Source: Endothia cerciana (lineage: Eukaryota > Ascomycota > Sordariomycetes > Diaporthales > Cryphonectriaceae). From it: a DNA stretch of 64,000 nucleotides. The position numbers were made by a program, and so were the translations under genes. Below, one piece after another: positions 31,550 through 44,208 of the stretch. Below the pieces are notes generated by a model. The model was given only the letters and a program-made list of their open reading frames with translations, was not told the origin of the DNA and made no database searches. The first letter of the stretch is position 1, and each line of letters opens with the position of its first letter. The stretch lies in the NCBI GenBank assembly GCA_026119935.1, contig JALRMH010000031.1, positions 186,001 through 250,000 of the forward strand, in the 5' to 3' direction.

Positions 31550-32815
31550 ATTCCCCCCGGGTGGAAAATTGCTGCAGATAGGCCCCCAATGGTGTGTGCT
31601 TTCAGGATTGTCGAGATGGAAACAAGCCCAACAAATGGCCTCGGCCTGGGGGTTTCACGGCTTGTATTGGCTGTCTTCTCATGCCATGATGGGATCTAGT
31701 CCACATTCGAGGGGAAACTGAAAGGGTCTGACAGATGTTGATCTGCTTCAGAATCTCGTCGGGGTAGAGCACTGCGTCGACTGGCTGTATGTCAAAGGGT
31801 GTTCCTAAGTGCAGACAACAGCAGCCAAAGATTTCACGACCGCGACTTCAGGAATCGAAGGGTTAGGGTCTCTATCAAGCCTTTCTGATAGTCCTTTGAT
31901 AGGCCCAGTGGAACCTTTCCGACAGCACGACCGTCTTCCTTCTAACGGTCATTATCTGGCGGCTGACAATGACGTCCTGTAAGAATTGGGCCTCATAGCC
32001 CTAATCGGTAGAGACTTATTTATCGCGACCATGTCGATGTTGAAGACATACGTCGCGTGACTCTGAATGTTGGTCCGGCACAAGAAGTCGGCTAGCCGAT
32101 AGGAAACTAATGAGCAGCCTATTTTGACTGTCCACATTTCTTCTCATGGCTCGGTTCAGGGCACGGCTTTGCACTGTTCTGATAATTTTTTTTAGATCAA
32201 CTCAGTGCTGAGAGCCTCTAGATCGCTACAACTTCCGTTACCTGATGACCGCGGGCCTTCCGAAATTCACCACGATCTACAAGATCCGGAAAGGCTGCGG
32301 TCACAGCGCCTCGACTGGCACGCCAATAAACCAATGAAGCCAGATCAGACCCTGCAGATCGATATACCACCTCTGACCGTCATGGGCGTGTAGGTCGGTG
32401 GTCGTGAGGCACTGGTGCTGCCTCCATCCAGTGATAATGGCCCATTCTGAGTAGATAACCATACCTGGGCACGGATGGCTCGTGAGAATCTGAATATACT
32501 GAAGCAGAGACTAACAAAGAGATGGGAATAGATGTCGTAATTATATGGAGGTGCTGAGAAGGAGAGTCGTGCCTTTCTGGCCTCGCTGTCAAATCCCGCC
32601 ATGACGGAACCTTACATCTTTAGAGGAGGGTATGGATCCAGATGTCAACAAGCAAAATGGCCAGCGCTGAGTCAATGGTCAACAAAGCCATAGTGATCTC
32701 CTCGTCTCTCTTGCACTCGCGACGATACTCTACTAAGCTTCATGACTTTGACGATGTTTAGGTCGTGTATGTCATAGAGAGCACTCGCTACTTTTCAGAG
32801 GGTTTACTGATGCTG
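31550..32815. other. Intergenic region
   Basis: About 1.3 kb with no supported gene. It contains the upstream region of the Rieske gene and the downstream region of the following minus-strand gene. Confidence 0.45.
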
Positions 32816-34657
32816 TCACGAAGAAGTCAGCATTTTAGAGACGTGACTAGATAGGACTAGGTTACCCACAAGAGAGACACGAAATGAGGAGAAAATCTCC
32901 CCAAACTCCCAATACTCGCTACTCTCCAGAAGCTGCATCGCGCTCTTACACGTCGGATGAAAGTAGTCCTCCTTGCTGCCCAAGGGGAACATCGGGAGCG
33001 AGCAGATCTCGTCTTGCGCACAGGTGCCGCATTCCTTCCAGATACTCCATCTCAGGTCCAGGGCGAGCTGCCGGATGATCGCCTGGGCCTCCTTTACCGG
33101 CGATCCGAAGTCAGCACTGGTGGTCTCGTTGGACCGGAGGACGTTCCGAGCAGAAAACAGCGAGTCACATATCCTGTTCGACACTGTCGTGATGGCTGCC
33201 GCAATGACCTCGTCCTCGGGCGTCCATGAGTCTCGGCGCAGGAGTTCAGGGTCGATGTAATGTTGGGCACAGCGGTCGAGGGCGCGCGCCTCGGCCCTCG
33301 GTGCGTGGTCGAGATAGTTGGTAAAGGGGTCGATAAGCGTGCCGAGCGTGGCAATGAAGTCATCGGCGTTCAGCTCCCTGTTGATCATAATCCACAGGCG
33401 TTGGCTGAAGCGTGTCACGATCTTATCCGTCACGCTCTGCCATTTGACCACGCCCTTCTCGTCAGCACCCCTCCCGCCGCGCTCAACCACCACGTCCCTC
33501 AATCTCGCGCGGACTTTTCGCATGTCGTCCCTGGTGGCGCTGATCAGCCTGGGCAAGTCTGCTCTTTCCGGGTCCGGGTTAGACAGATTCAAGTCATAGG
33601 CGAACGCGGAGACCATGCTGCTCCAGTCGACGTCGAGACGACCGGCCGGGTGACCCTGAAAGCGGGCGGCAGAGGCACGCAACCACTCGGCATCGGTGTG
33701 GATGGCATTCGGTGACCGCCTGAAGTCCCCAGACTCGTTACCGATGCCGGTCTCGTTCTGGAAAGGAGTAGCTTGCACAGACAGCAGGTCCAGTCCGCCC
33801 GCAGGAGAGAAGTCGCAGTAGATGATTTCAAAGCCCGCCTCCATACGGACAAACCCGTCTATCTTGCCTCCCGCGGTGAAGGACCACTCCTTCGCGAGGG
33901 CGCACATTCCTTTCGCTCGGTCCCGCTCGTAAAACATATTCTTTTCTGGGTCGAAGTTGTCGTAATCCCAGTCCAGCAGGACAAGATCCTGACTATCCAT
34001 GGGCCCAAGGGTGCATTTTGCAGCGCTTTCGCCGTCAATATAGAGGAGGTTAAGGGGGCGGTTCGCACGGTAGAGGTGGTAGTATCCGCGAGTATACTTA
34101 GTCCAATCCGGGAAATGTGGCTCGGGTTGTTTGTCATCGTCATTATCGCCTTGTGCGCCTGCGTTTCGTTCTGCCATATGGAGTGGCTTCTGCGAGGATG
34201 CAGGATTGAGGTGACTTTCATGACTGAGGAGGTCCGAAGGCGCGTGATGAGAGGTGTGGTGCCAAAGCAGGATGTCGTCGATGGACCCGGGCGAGGGTGG
34301 CTTCTCGAGGCTGGTGAGGGAATAGGCCGGGGGGTCAGGTAGAGGCTCCCACGACTCACTAAAGATAGCTGCGTGCTCGATTTCGAAGGCAAGCCACTCG
34401 AAGCTCCACGGCCGATCCGGGCTATGGCCGCCGTGATAGAAGACGCTGCCCTGCGGCGCTTGCGCCAGATAAAATGAAACACCATTGTGGTGAACAGAGG
34501 AACCCCACTGCCGCATAGCCGAGTGGATCGAGTTGAAGAGGGAAAAGGCGTGGCCCTGGGCGGCCCTGATATCTGGATGATGATCTTTACTTGTGGAAGA
34601 AGCCACCCCGGCGACGCAGCTGGCCGCCGCCAGAGCCCGAAGCATCCTAGAGGGCAT
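32816..34657 (-). CDS. Large secreted protein of unknown function, conserved in fungi
   Basis: A single exon encodes 613 residues from the ATG at 34657. A signal peptide (MLRALAAASCVAGVASS) is followed by HAFSLFNSIHSAMRQWGSS, HHNGVSFYLA, VFYHGGHSPDRP, WLAFEIEHA, GYYHLYRANRPLNLLYIDG and ESAAKC segments. I recall this arrangement from uncharacterised fungal secreted proteins of about 600 residues, but no function is known to me. The HG-S and H-x(2)-N residues and an acidic patch (LLDWDYDNFDPEKN) could be catalytic; this is speculation. A possible 3' intron (GTGTCTC donor near 32883, GCTGAC branch) would give a different last few residues. It sits alone between gene-poor flanks. Confidence 0.8.
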   Translation of the reverse strand: MPSRMLRALAAASCVAGVASSTSKDHHPDIRAAQGHAFSLFNSIHSAMRQWGSSVHHNGVSFYLAQAPQGSVFYHGGHSPDRPWSFEWLAFEIEHAAIFSESWEPLPDPPAYSLTSLEKPPSPGSIDDILLWHHTSHHAPSDLLSHESHLNPASSQKPLHMAERNAGAQGDNDDDKQPEPHFPDWTKYTRGYYHLYRANRPLNLLYIDGESAAKCTLGPMDSQDLVLLDWDYDNFDPEKNMFYERDRAKGMCALAKEWSFTAGGKIDGFVRMEAGFEIIYCDFSPAGGLDLLSVQATPFQNETGIGNESGDFRRSPNAIHTDAEWLRASAARFQGHPAGRLDVDWSSMVSAFAYDLNLSNPDPERADLPRLISATRDDMRKVRARLRDVVVERGGRGADEKGVVKWQSVTDKIVTRFSQRLWIMINRELNADDFIATLGTLIDPFTNYLDHAPRAEARALDRCAQHYIDPELLRRDSWTPEDEVIAAAITTVSNRICDSLFSARNVLRSNETTSADFGSPVKEAQAIIRQLALDLRWSIWKECGTCAQDEICSLPMFPLGSKEDYFHPTCKSAMQLLESSEYWEFGEIFSSFRVSLVGNLVLSSHVSKMLTSS

Positions 34658-36717
34658 CGCAACACGCTGCACCCTGTCGGCAATGAGTGCGCAGGCTCTT
34701 TGGTCGTCTCAAGCGAGGTCGCCAATCCCTGGCCTGGAGATGCGAGTAGAAATTTGAGCCTTGTTCTCTTCTCGTATGAGCATGGCGGAGGATACAATGC
34801 AGGACGGAAAGGGTTGTCAGGATTTAGGGCAGCATCTGGGCAAGCTACAAGACGGAGAGAATAACCTGCCGGGCTTACTGTTGACCGCTAACACGTCTAG
34901 ATCCTTCTCGGCCACATCATCAGTTCTAGAACATATCAAGCAGGACAGGGACGAGAATAGAGACGTCTTTTCGTCTTCGTTTGGTATGCCATCGGATGGC
35001 GCCGAGTTGAAGGTCCGTCGAGGGTGGAACGGGGTAATCAGATACCTCTAGCACGTCCTTAACCGGGCGGCAGTGACTCAGCGCAGTGATGGAGGAGAGT
35101 ACCCACCACGAGCTACACACCCTGAGCTCGTCGGCCCGTTTCGGTTCTATACGGCGATGCAGGGGGCCCCGTAAGCCTGTGTTTTTCCTAATCATATGCT
35201 TAGCTATAAGGTAGCCGTGCTTGACGACGTACAGTATCTGCTAGCGCTCCCTACAGCATTTATTAGTGGCACGACCCGATGTCTCCCCCCATTGGCGCGC
35301 TTTCGCTCGTATCCTTTACAACCCTCATCTACGGCCGCGGCGCCGTGAGCACAGAACCATCCCTCCGCCAGGAGATCCCGCCCATTTGACCAACTCGCTA
35401 AACATCAAGCATGTACCAAGTATTCTCTCCGACAGCTTTTTATCTTCCACCTGCATTGCCGACGTTAGGTAGCGCCTATCTGTGAACGGTCGACAGCTTT
35501 CTCCAGCTCGGCGCTGTCAGCTTGTTCGCCGACATGGTCCCCCGAGCCGCTCGCCAGCCTGCTGGCTTGCAGCTCAAGGCTGTGTATACAGCCCTCAGTA
35601 ACCCCGTCGAGGTCTGGGGCTTTTTTTTCTTTCTTTTTTTTCTGACGATCAGCGTATTGCAGCCCTCGTGATGTCCCTCGTCTTTGTACAGCTCGGTAGG
35701 TGTACCACCGAGACGCTCCGGTAATGTGATCGTGCCTTCTTGATACTCATATCTAGGTCGATCAAGAACTCAGGCCAGGAAGAATCCTTGCTGTCCTCGT
35801 TGGTAATCATATTGTTTAACCCCTGTGTATTGACCTAGCCTCGCTGCGTAATGACTTACTTCCCTGTATGCGGCCCTCGGGTGCACCGAGCAGGCCGGCG
35901 CAGCACGGGACCAGGTAATTCTGAACGGCACCAGAGAGCTACTAGGAATATGAGAGTTCGAGTAACCAGTTACCGTGATCAGTTCTATCAAGACTGGCAA
36001 TGCAAGAGCACGCAGGCGAAACGTAGAGTCTACGGTCACGGAAGGGTATGATCAGACGAGCACGTCGGAGTATTAAAACAGAAGCTCGAGCCCTCTCAAT
36101 TGGGGGGGAGGGGGTTCCTTTTTCTTTTTGCCAGTTGTTTGATGGACTGATAACGACTAAGGGATTTAGGAGACTTCTGTTGGACCGGCATATTGTTCAG
36201 GCACACGGCGAGGAAGACTGAGATCGATATTTGTCGTAAATGGATACCAAGGCATCCACAAGCTTTAGCAACTGGCTATGCATCGAGTGCCACATCGGGA
36301 TACAGCCGCAAAACTGAAATATATATAGTCTAATATACTACGATTGGTCATGAGGTTCTCCACCTCTCCCACAGCACAGAGATGGCCCCAGGCTTCTCGG
36401 CTTATAATGATGGGAAATACCTGCAACTCATGTGCTACCCCTCTTATGCATGCACTTGCTCGCAATTATATTTCTTCTTTTATAGATTAGCTGACCACAT
36501 CAGCTGCAACCGTTACGCATCATATCTAGGGGGTGCGCCTGACTTTTTTACTTTCCGACAACAAAATCATGCGACTCACTACCCAGAAACACTCACACAT
36601 TCATCAGGCGGGGAGTGAGGTATTCCATGTGTGCTTTATAACTTTTCATTCGGTGCTTATGAGCCTAGAAGGCTGAGCAAGCAGGCTACTACAGAACCCA
36701 CGTACACGAGCCGCCCT
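34658..36717. other. Gene-poor region
   Basis: About 2 kb with no supported gene. Poly-T/C runs lie at 35622-35642. Weak open frames, such as + 34785-35051 and + 35535-35700, have no recognisable pattern. Confidence 0.4.
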
Positions 36718-38453
36718 CTAGTCACTACCCAGCTTGAATCCACCCCAGTTTAGGCGGGTGAACACGCCCAGGGGATCATAAGCCTCGCGGATCGATCTCA
36801 TCCGCTGAACGTTCTCCAGGGGAAAGGTCGGGAACGGGTCTTGGAACTCGCCAGCATCGCCCATGTAAATAAATTCAGACGCCAGACCAAGCGCCTGGTT
36901 TTCCGAATGCCAGTGGTCGGACAGCGAGCGGGCCCAGTTGGTCATGCGGAGGTCGTCGGCCGCATCTGCCCAGCCAGTAGAGAATTGCCAGACTATAGCA
37001 TAACGGAGCGTGGTCAGCGACATCTACAGCCCCCGGGGAGAGGTGAACAGGTGGATGGGCATCTTACTGATCCAGGACTGATCGTCGTCAAGTCCCCAAA
37101 CATTCCCGACGCCGTTGTTCTTCGCGACCGACGCGGCGCTCTTTGGGAGAATGTTCATGACGAAGGTAGGGTAAACCCCCTCCACGTCGCTGATCTGGTC
37201 GACAGCGGCCTTCCATGAGCTGTATATGCGATACAGCTGAGTTGCGTCCGGTTTCATTGTGTGATGCGCGAATTGTACACTGCGAGTTCATATTAGCGAT
37301 ACACGATCCGGCCCAAAAGCAAAAAGGCGGCAGGGGCACGTTACCGAAACATCTGGAAAGGCGACTCGAGCTGTTCGTGCCACTCGATCGGTGGCAAAAC
37401 ATTGTTCGAGACAGAGGCTGAGGGGATGGTAGAGAAGTTGGCGAAGCGCGAAGGAGGCGATTCGGTTCCCTCTTGGACCCCAAGGAGCGACGGGGAGACC
37501 TCCTTAGTCGTGGCGTTATAGGTGATGCTAATGACGCTTCCTGCGGCAATATCCGGGCCATCGTTTTCAGCGAGTTCAACTGTAGCTGCGATAAAGTCCG
37601 GTACGGCCGACTCGTTGAACGTCTGAATTGTGGTGCTGATATACGGGATGTCCAGCGTCTTGATCACGAATTTTGTCACGAGGCCGAAGTTGTTGGCACC
37701 GCCCTTGAGCGCCCAGAACAGATCGGGGTTGCTAGTCGCGTTGGCAACAACTTGGGTGCCGTTGCCGAGGACCACGTCATAGCTGATAACATTGTCCATA
37801 GTCATGCCATACTTGTTGATGAGATAATGGAACCCTCCGATGAGAGACAGTCCAGGAACACCGATGGTCTTGAGACGACCACCAATGCAGTACAGGCCGT
37901 ATGGAGACAGCGCCTCATACACATCGACCCACCTATTTCCAGGGCCCACGGCGATGGATGAGTTGTCAGCCGCGACCTCCAGCTGCGTCAGGTTATCGAG
38001 CGCGAGCACGACACCGCCGTTGATGCTGTTGGCGCCTGGGAACTAGAAGCGTGTCAGGTGGGCGACCGGCCGGTGTCGTTGCAGGGGATACTTCATTGGC
38101 TGGGCAGCCTGTCTTACATTCATATGGCCTCCACCTCGAATAGCGAACTGAGCCCCACAGGACACGACTATCGACACTGCATCGGCCACCTGCGAGGCAT
38201 CCGCGGGCTGGAAGAAACATTGAGGCTCCAGATCGGCACGGACGTCCCAATAAGAAATCATTTCGGTGGTGTAGTCGGTCGAATTTTGCCCAATGACCTC
38301 AGCGCCATACTTTGCGGCTAACTGGGTGCATGCACAGCTCGCTCCATCCGCCAGGCTGACGACTGGAATTGTTGCTGGGACTGAGGAGGCCAGGGCAGCG
38401 CCCAGGCAGGAACTCCTGAGCAGAAGCTTCAACATCGTCGGGGTGGACGCCAT
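36718..38453 (-). CDS. Secreted FAD-linked oxidoreductase, berberine-bridge-enzyme type
   Basis: Four exons (38453-38118, 38042-37345, 37279-37068, 36992-36718) join in phase to 506 residues; the introns are 65-75 bp. Signal peptide about residues 1-24. The FAD-binding 4 domain shows FFQPADASQVADAV, AIRGGGHMN with the His that can carry covalent flavin, and IGGRLKTIGVPGLSLIGG. The Cys of a bicovalent flavin site may be the one in GLYCIGGR. The C-terminal BBE motif is present as EAYDPLGVFTRLNWGGFK. Such enzymes oxidise sugars, alcohols or secondary-metabolite intermediates with O2, making H2O2. The substrate cannot be read from the sequence. Confidence 0.9.
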
Positions 38454-41421
38454 GGTGCGAAGCTCGGCAAGTCTTGGGACGTTGGGGATGGGAGAGGGCC
38501 GTATCAATATGGTCGAGTTTAGACTTGGTCGCCTGCTTGAAACAAACTTGGATCGCCGAGGACTAGAGCGGACGATTTTCTTTATATATAATCTCAGAGC
38601 CTTGCGACGGAGACTTGAGCAGCCAGGAACCAAGTCGAAATTATATTATCACCAGCATATTGGAGCGTCGCTCTCGCTCTCAATGCAACGCTCACGGGTT
38701 TGCCATTGTGGATATGACTTCAACTCCTCGCTAACATACCCGTGGACGCCTCAAGCATCTACAGCGGTATAGCTTGTGCAAGAGCATGTGTCTAAGCCTC
38801 GGAGTGCTGGTGGCTGAGCAACGTCGCGGGCTGATCGGAGACCTACGATAAACGCGTGTATACGTTGAACATCCGTACGGAGCCTAGTGCGCCCGGCCCC
38901 CTACACCAAAGACGAGACCGAGAGCGAGAGCGAAGATGATCAACACTATACACTAACAAACAAGTATAGGGCGAGGATCCTACCGTCGGTCGCAATTTAA
39001 ACAAGCGGATCTTTTCTGCAGAAACCCTTAATTACCTACTTAGCTCAGGGACATATGTTATGCGGCAACAGGGCGAGGTAGAAGCGACTATACTCGTAAA
39101 CGTCTTGCTCCAGGCCCGTGACTGACTTTGCGCAATGTGGACGCTGATCCCAGGTGAATACGCTGTGGAGTGAACTGACTGCCGAGGAGGAGCTTTGACG
39201 TGTGTACGGCACGGGATGGATTGTGTTATCTGTAAGAAATTACCAGGTTCTTGATATTATCACAACGATAGAAGATCTGTTAACATAGGGCTCCTAATAA
39301 CTGTCCGTCGAAAGTCCAACCCCGGGGCGGCGTCGAAGCTGTGCATTAGTACTGCGGCGAGTATACGCCTCTGCGACGCGACAGCACCGTGACTGAAGGT
39401 GCTGAGTGCTGTGGTATCTATTGGCGGGCTGTGCAGGCGCCTCGACCATCAAGAACGCGCCGTTGAGGCCGACCAAAATATTCATGACGTCCTATGACTC
39501 GCGCAGGTCAACGAGCATCTCGTGAGTGCACTTAAATCAAACCTCACGCCAGACATGTTGGCTAAACGAATTGGGCTTGACGCAGTGGGCGGCACCACGA
39601 GCTAGCAACACGCTGGCGAGACCGACGACACAGCCGCCTCCAGCTCGGATGGAGTTGTCGCCCAGCGGTTTGGCGGGTCAGCCGGAGCTGCTTAGAGCCG
39701 TGCCTGCTTGCACGGCACCTCTCAGGCAGGATCAACGCCAAGGCATGATAGTGCGATGCTTTCACGACGGGTTCGGCGTTGCCACAGCCCACCTGGGTCC
39801 CGGCTGTGCTGAATACGACATATTCGCCATAGCGGACGTCAAGAGGATACTTTTGGTCAGCCTTGCCCGCCACTGCCGAGTCCAGCTTGCGCAGCTACAT
39901 GAACATCCCCTTCAGGCGAATTTGTTGTCCAATATTGCTCGCAGGTGCGTGAGGTCCCATATCTGCATCGGCTTGGACGGTCAAAGCTGCAAGGCGTGCA
40001 GCATAAACTCATCCCTCGGCGCCTCATAAGACAACAAGTCAGCAGGCATCTGCAGCAGTAGCATGGCTATGTGGCGTTCGGGATAGTGTAACTGGCGGCA
40101 AGGTCAGTGTGCGGAAAGCTGGGCCAAACAGAGGCGGGTGTTGCTCTGCTGGTAGACGCCGTCGACAACGTCATGGCGAAGACAGTAGGAGATACCTCCA
40201 AAGACCAGGCCCACCGTGGCGAACCGGAAAGCGCAGCGTTGAATCCAGCCAGGGCCACCTGCACAGCGACGGCGAGAATAGTCGTGGCGAAAGAAGGTCT
40301 CGCGGACTTGTAGGTGTGAGGTCCGGATCGCCTGTGGCCTCACCACACGACAACCTATAGTCCACAAGCCTGCCCATGCGAGGCGATTTCCGGGAGGAGG
40401 TCACCTAGAAGTCGGAGCTACCGTGTGCAACTAGGCACAGCTGGAAGCCCCTCGGGCCAGACTTGTGCACATCGTCGAAGGTACGCACATCCCTCATGCA
40501 CACCTGAACATGTCTTAGCATCCTGAATAGTGATCATATGGACGAGTTTGAGGCCGCCGGTCATACACAAGGGCGTGACATAGCTGACGAAGGTGAGTCC
40601 ATCATCCTCGAGTCACGGACCCAGCTTAATCTCATCGGCCGTAACGTGCCTGTCGTAGCTCTCCGTCGCCGAGAGTCATGCACCAGACTGCAAAAGAACA
40701 AGTAACAGAAGGACGGTGACACCCGAGAGGAACGGTACCTTCGCAGATCGAGAGCGCAGGTGCTAAAGGAGGCAAGGCCGTTCGCCGCGATTGAGGTCCT
40801 CGGAGCAGGCCACTGGCTGGCTTTAGTCGCCGAAGGTGAACAGGATGGAGGCTTTGGGCTCGACGATCTTGGTGATGAGGCGGCAGGCCGATGACATCGA
40901 TGTGCTCACCGGGCAGAAGATCCACTTCGGCGGTCTTCGGTAGCCGCGCTTGTTCTCGTCGCCGCGGTAGGCGGAGCGGACCAGCGGCTGGAGCAGCACT
41001 GCGTCTCCTGCAGTTGCGATATGCAAGTTGAGGTTCGTAGTCGTCGATCTAGCTGAATTGAGATGTTGTTGGCGAAATAGATCCTCTTGATAGGAAAATC
41101 AACAAGAAAAATAGAAACCGGGGCAAGGGGATGGATTGGCTTCGCCGGAACCACGACGGTAGCAATTAGGTCGGAGTTGATCTCGAAGTCCCCGGCTAGG
41201 GTATAGCATACCTACGCGGGAAGAACGCCGGGCCGCAGTGCGTCCTGCGGATCCAGCGTGCATCGGGCCATCGGTATTAAATATAAGCGAGGTCTGGCTT
41301 CTGTAAGGGATAAATCGCGACTCGTCTTGCGACGAAAAGACGATCACGGTTTTGTGAGACTGCAGCCTCCACAAAGTCCTGGAAAAGAAAATTGCAAAAC
41401 ACACTGTGTCACGAGCTCACA
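38454..41421. other. Gene-poor region with possible decayed coding sequence
   Basis: Nearly 3 kb. From about 39300 to 41400 the minus strand has GC-rich segments that look formerly coding but change frame and contain stops. Examples are a segment with GGGCVVGLASVLLARGAAH near 39650-39560, KYPLDVRYGEYVVFSTAG near 39850-39800, SFATTILAVAVQVALAGF and FATVGLVFGGISYCL near 40290-40180, and DFVEAAVSQNRDRLFVARR near 41370-41320. I cannot assign a family. The 38454-39300 part is AT-rich with nothing recognised. Confidence 0.35.
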
Positions 41422-43409
41422 ATGTCGATCTTGTCGAGCGAAGTAAGGGAGAAATGGCTTTACGGCTCAACCTTGCCATATGCCGAAGCCCCATGGGCGA
41501 GAGGTTGTCCCAGCCCTTATTACCGCGACAGCCACCGTCAACTCCGGGGTGCGATGCGGAAATGGGTCGAGACGGTATGGAATCAGCGTGTTACCGGCTT
41601 CCCAAACTGATGTAGTTGACTGGTGAAAACCAAGAATCTCATCCCTCATGTGCATGACTGGGAGCAAGCCGCAACTTTGCCTTCCGAGTTATGGCACAAG
41701 GCAGCGAAAGATGGTATTCTCATGCCAATGGGAGCTGGATCGAGTATCCCCGAAAGCTGGCGAGGAGTCTATCCAATTATTGGGAACGTGCCCCCGGAGG
41801 AATGGGACGGCTTCCATGATTTCATCCTTCATGATGAGTTTGGCCGTGTCGGCGGCCTTGGGTTTGTGCCATCCTTTCCCCGGATTCGCACAAAGTATCC
41901 CAACACTGAATGACTTGGCAGTGTCGAGATCGGTTTGGTCGGCGGACTTGTGAGTCTCCGGCACGCTGTTTTCTCCAGACGTGCTGCAGACTAACAACCC
42001 GCCCGCTAGACATTAGCCATCCCAGCTATCCAGCGCTTCGGTGCGGAAGAAGTGAGACAGAGGTGAGCTATGGAGATCGTTCCTCACAAACGGACTCGAG
42101 ACCCAGCTAAATTGTGCTCAAAGAGTCATTCCGGATGTGCTCCGCGGCAAGTCTCGTATCGCTTTGGCGATCACCGAACCCGATGCTGGCTCAGATGTTG
42201 CAGGCCTACAGACAGAAGCCAAGATCACAGCAGATGGCCGACACTTTGTCATCAACGGACAGAAGAAGGTACGGCCCCATTGGAAACTGTTGGGTACAAT
42301 TTCAATACAAGACCAAGTAAAAGGGCTGACTTCTTGAAGTGGATTTCGTCTGGTTTATACGCCGATTACTTCCTCACATTGGTGAAAGAGTTGGACGGAA
42401 ATTTTACGCTTCTTGTAGTCCCACGACAGGAGGGTCTAACTACTAGACGTATTACCATCTCTGGCTCAACGACAGCTGGGACAGCCTTCGTTGACTTTGA
42501 CGACGTCAAGGTTCCGGTTGAGATGGTTGTAGGAGAGCGAGGCAAGGGCTTCAAATACGTGGTTTCTAACTTCAACCATGAGAGATTATTTATCAGCATG
42601 CAGGCCCTTCGTTGTTCAAGGGTGTGCTTGGAGGACTCGATCCAGTCAGTCAAGTTCATCACGGTTCAGGCCGACCTTCTAACTCAACGTTCAGGTACGC
42701 GCTATCGAGACAGACCTTTGGAAAGGTTTTAGTAGATCATGGTAAGTGCCTTTCGAGCGTAAGAAGAAAGCACGGAATACATATGTTGCGATGATGATTA
42801 ACACTGACTCCCGGATAGCCGTTATCAGATACAAGTTCGCCAACATGAGCCGAGAGGTCGAGGCGCTTCAATCATGGCTTGAGGTATGTCCATTGATGTT
42901 ATTTCTTTCTTTCCCTTTCTTTCATTTGTTTCATTTTTACAAAATGGAGAAAGAACCCGGAGAAAATCTATCGATAACCTCTAGCTTGCCCGCTAGTCAG
43001 ACGGACCTCTGTCTTCCCATATGATCGACTAGATCGTCGAGACTACTGCCATTGCCCCCTCTCCTTCCGGATCTGACTCACTCACCATGTTTGTCAGAGC
43101 TTGATTTATCAACTCCATACCTTGTCTCCTGCCGAGGCCGAATTTCTGCTCGCCGGAACGACAGCACAGCTCAAGGCTCATGCCGGCATAGTCTTACAGC
43201 ATGTCGCGGGCGATGCTATTCAGATCATGGGCGGAATCGGCTTGACGCGGGGCGGCCGTGGAGAACGGGTAGAGAGGATTTGGCGCGACATCAAGGCTCT
43301 CACGGTACCTGGTGGCAGTGAAGAAATCATGTTGGACCTTGCAGTACGACGGGCCGTCAAGGCGCACACAGAACTTGAGAAGTTCAGTGTCTCGAAACAG
43401 CGCCTCTAA
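41422..43409 (+). CDS. Acyl-CoA dehydrogenase family flavoprotein
   Basis: Nine exons (41422-41574, 41635-41861, 41922-41949, 42010-42062, 42124-42268, 42340-42644, 42695-42741, 42819-42883, 43098-43409) join in phase to 444 residues. Introns are 50-77 bp except the last (214 bp). Family motifs are clear: YAEAPWARGCPSPYY and DWEQAATLP at the N-terminus, LAITEPDAGSDVAGL and FVINGQKKWISSGL for FAD and substrate contact, FNHERLFI, SRQTFGKVLVDH, ALQSWLES, QIMGGIGLTRGGRGERVERIWRD and TVPGGSEEIMLDL, with the likely catalytic-base glutamate in the last. It dehydrogenates an acyl-CoA or acyl-like substrate; this fungal subgroup is often peroxisomal or in secondary pathways. Exons as short as 28 bp mean automated models may fragment it. 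Confidence 0.88.
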
Positions 43410-44208
43410 GCATGATCTATGGATCTGCAGGAAAGGTGTCCTATGTCGTGTGTTTGGGAACGCGCTGGCCTCTGAGGGCATCCAATATCGGTATTCGGCA
43501 TGAACACCTACGCAGTGTACTTGAACCTTGAGGATTTGCCTAGACTATCTGTCTGACTGTGATGGTATTCTGGAAGCGCTTCATGATTGTAATACCCCAT
43601 CGAACTTCCATCATCCCAAATAGCGCCACCCTTCTCGTCCACTTTGGCTGTATGATATATCGCAAGTCGGCGTTTCGGACGTTTTGTCACGGGAGCTGCT
43701 CACCTTCTCTGGGGGTTGTAAAACGGTTCTAATTGACACTGAAGACTTCGCTTCCTTCAGTGTCATAAGTTCCCAAGAGGAATAGGGGGGCTTGAGATTT
43801 GTATCAGCACAGTTCACGGACGACAAAAGGGCTCCTTGATTGATAAGACTCCTGCATGAGTGAATCTGTCGCAGGGATATGATGGTGATGATGAAAGTGT
43901 GTTCTGAGTCAAGGGACGATACTAGCATGGAAATCACAACATTGAGAGGAAACCCAGAAAGATTGACATGTTTGGGTATTCGAGACATCGATGCGGTGTC
44001 GTTCGTTGGGACTAAGCCTTGGGAACAAAAGTCTCGATAAGATATCTCAATCTATAAAATTATGTGAATTCGATCTAACATTATCATAAGTATATATATA
44101 TATATATATATCTACATAAAATAAGAATGCTCCCAGCGGCCTACTAATCAGATGTCACTCCAAACTTGGGACAGGTTTGCCTTCAAAGAATTCTTGACTT
44201 CTAGCCAC
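43410..44208. other. Intergenic region with (TA)n
   Basis: No supported gene. It lies between the ends of convergent genes and contains a dinucleotide run listed separately. Confidence 0.45.
44091..44110. repeat. (TA)10 microsatellite
   Basis: A perfect TA dinucleotide run in AT-rich spacer downstream of the secreted protein gene. Confidence 0.9.
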
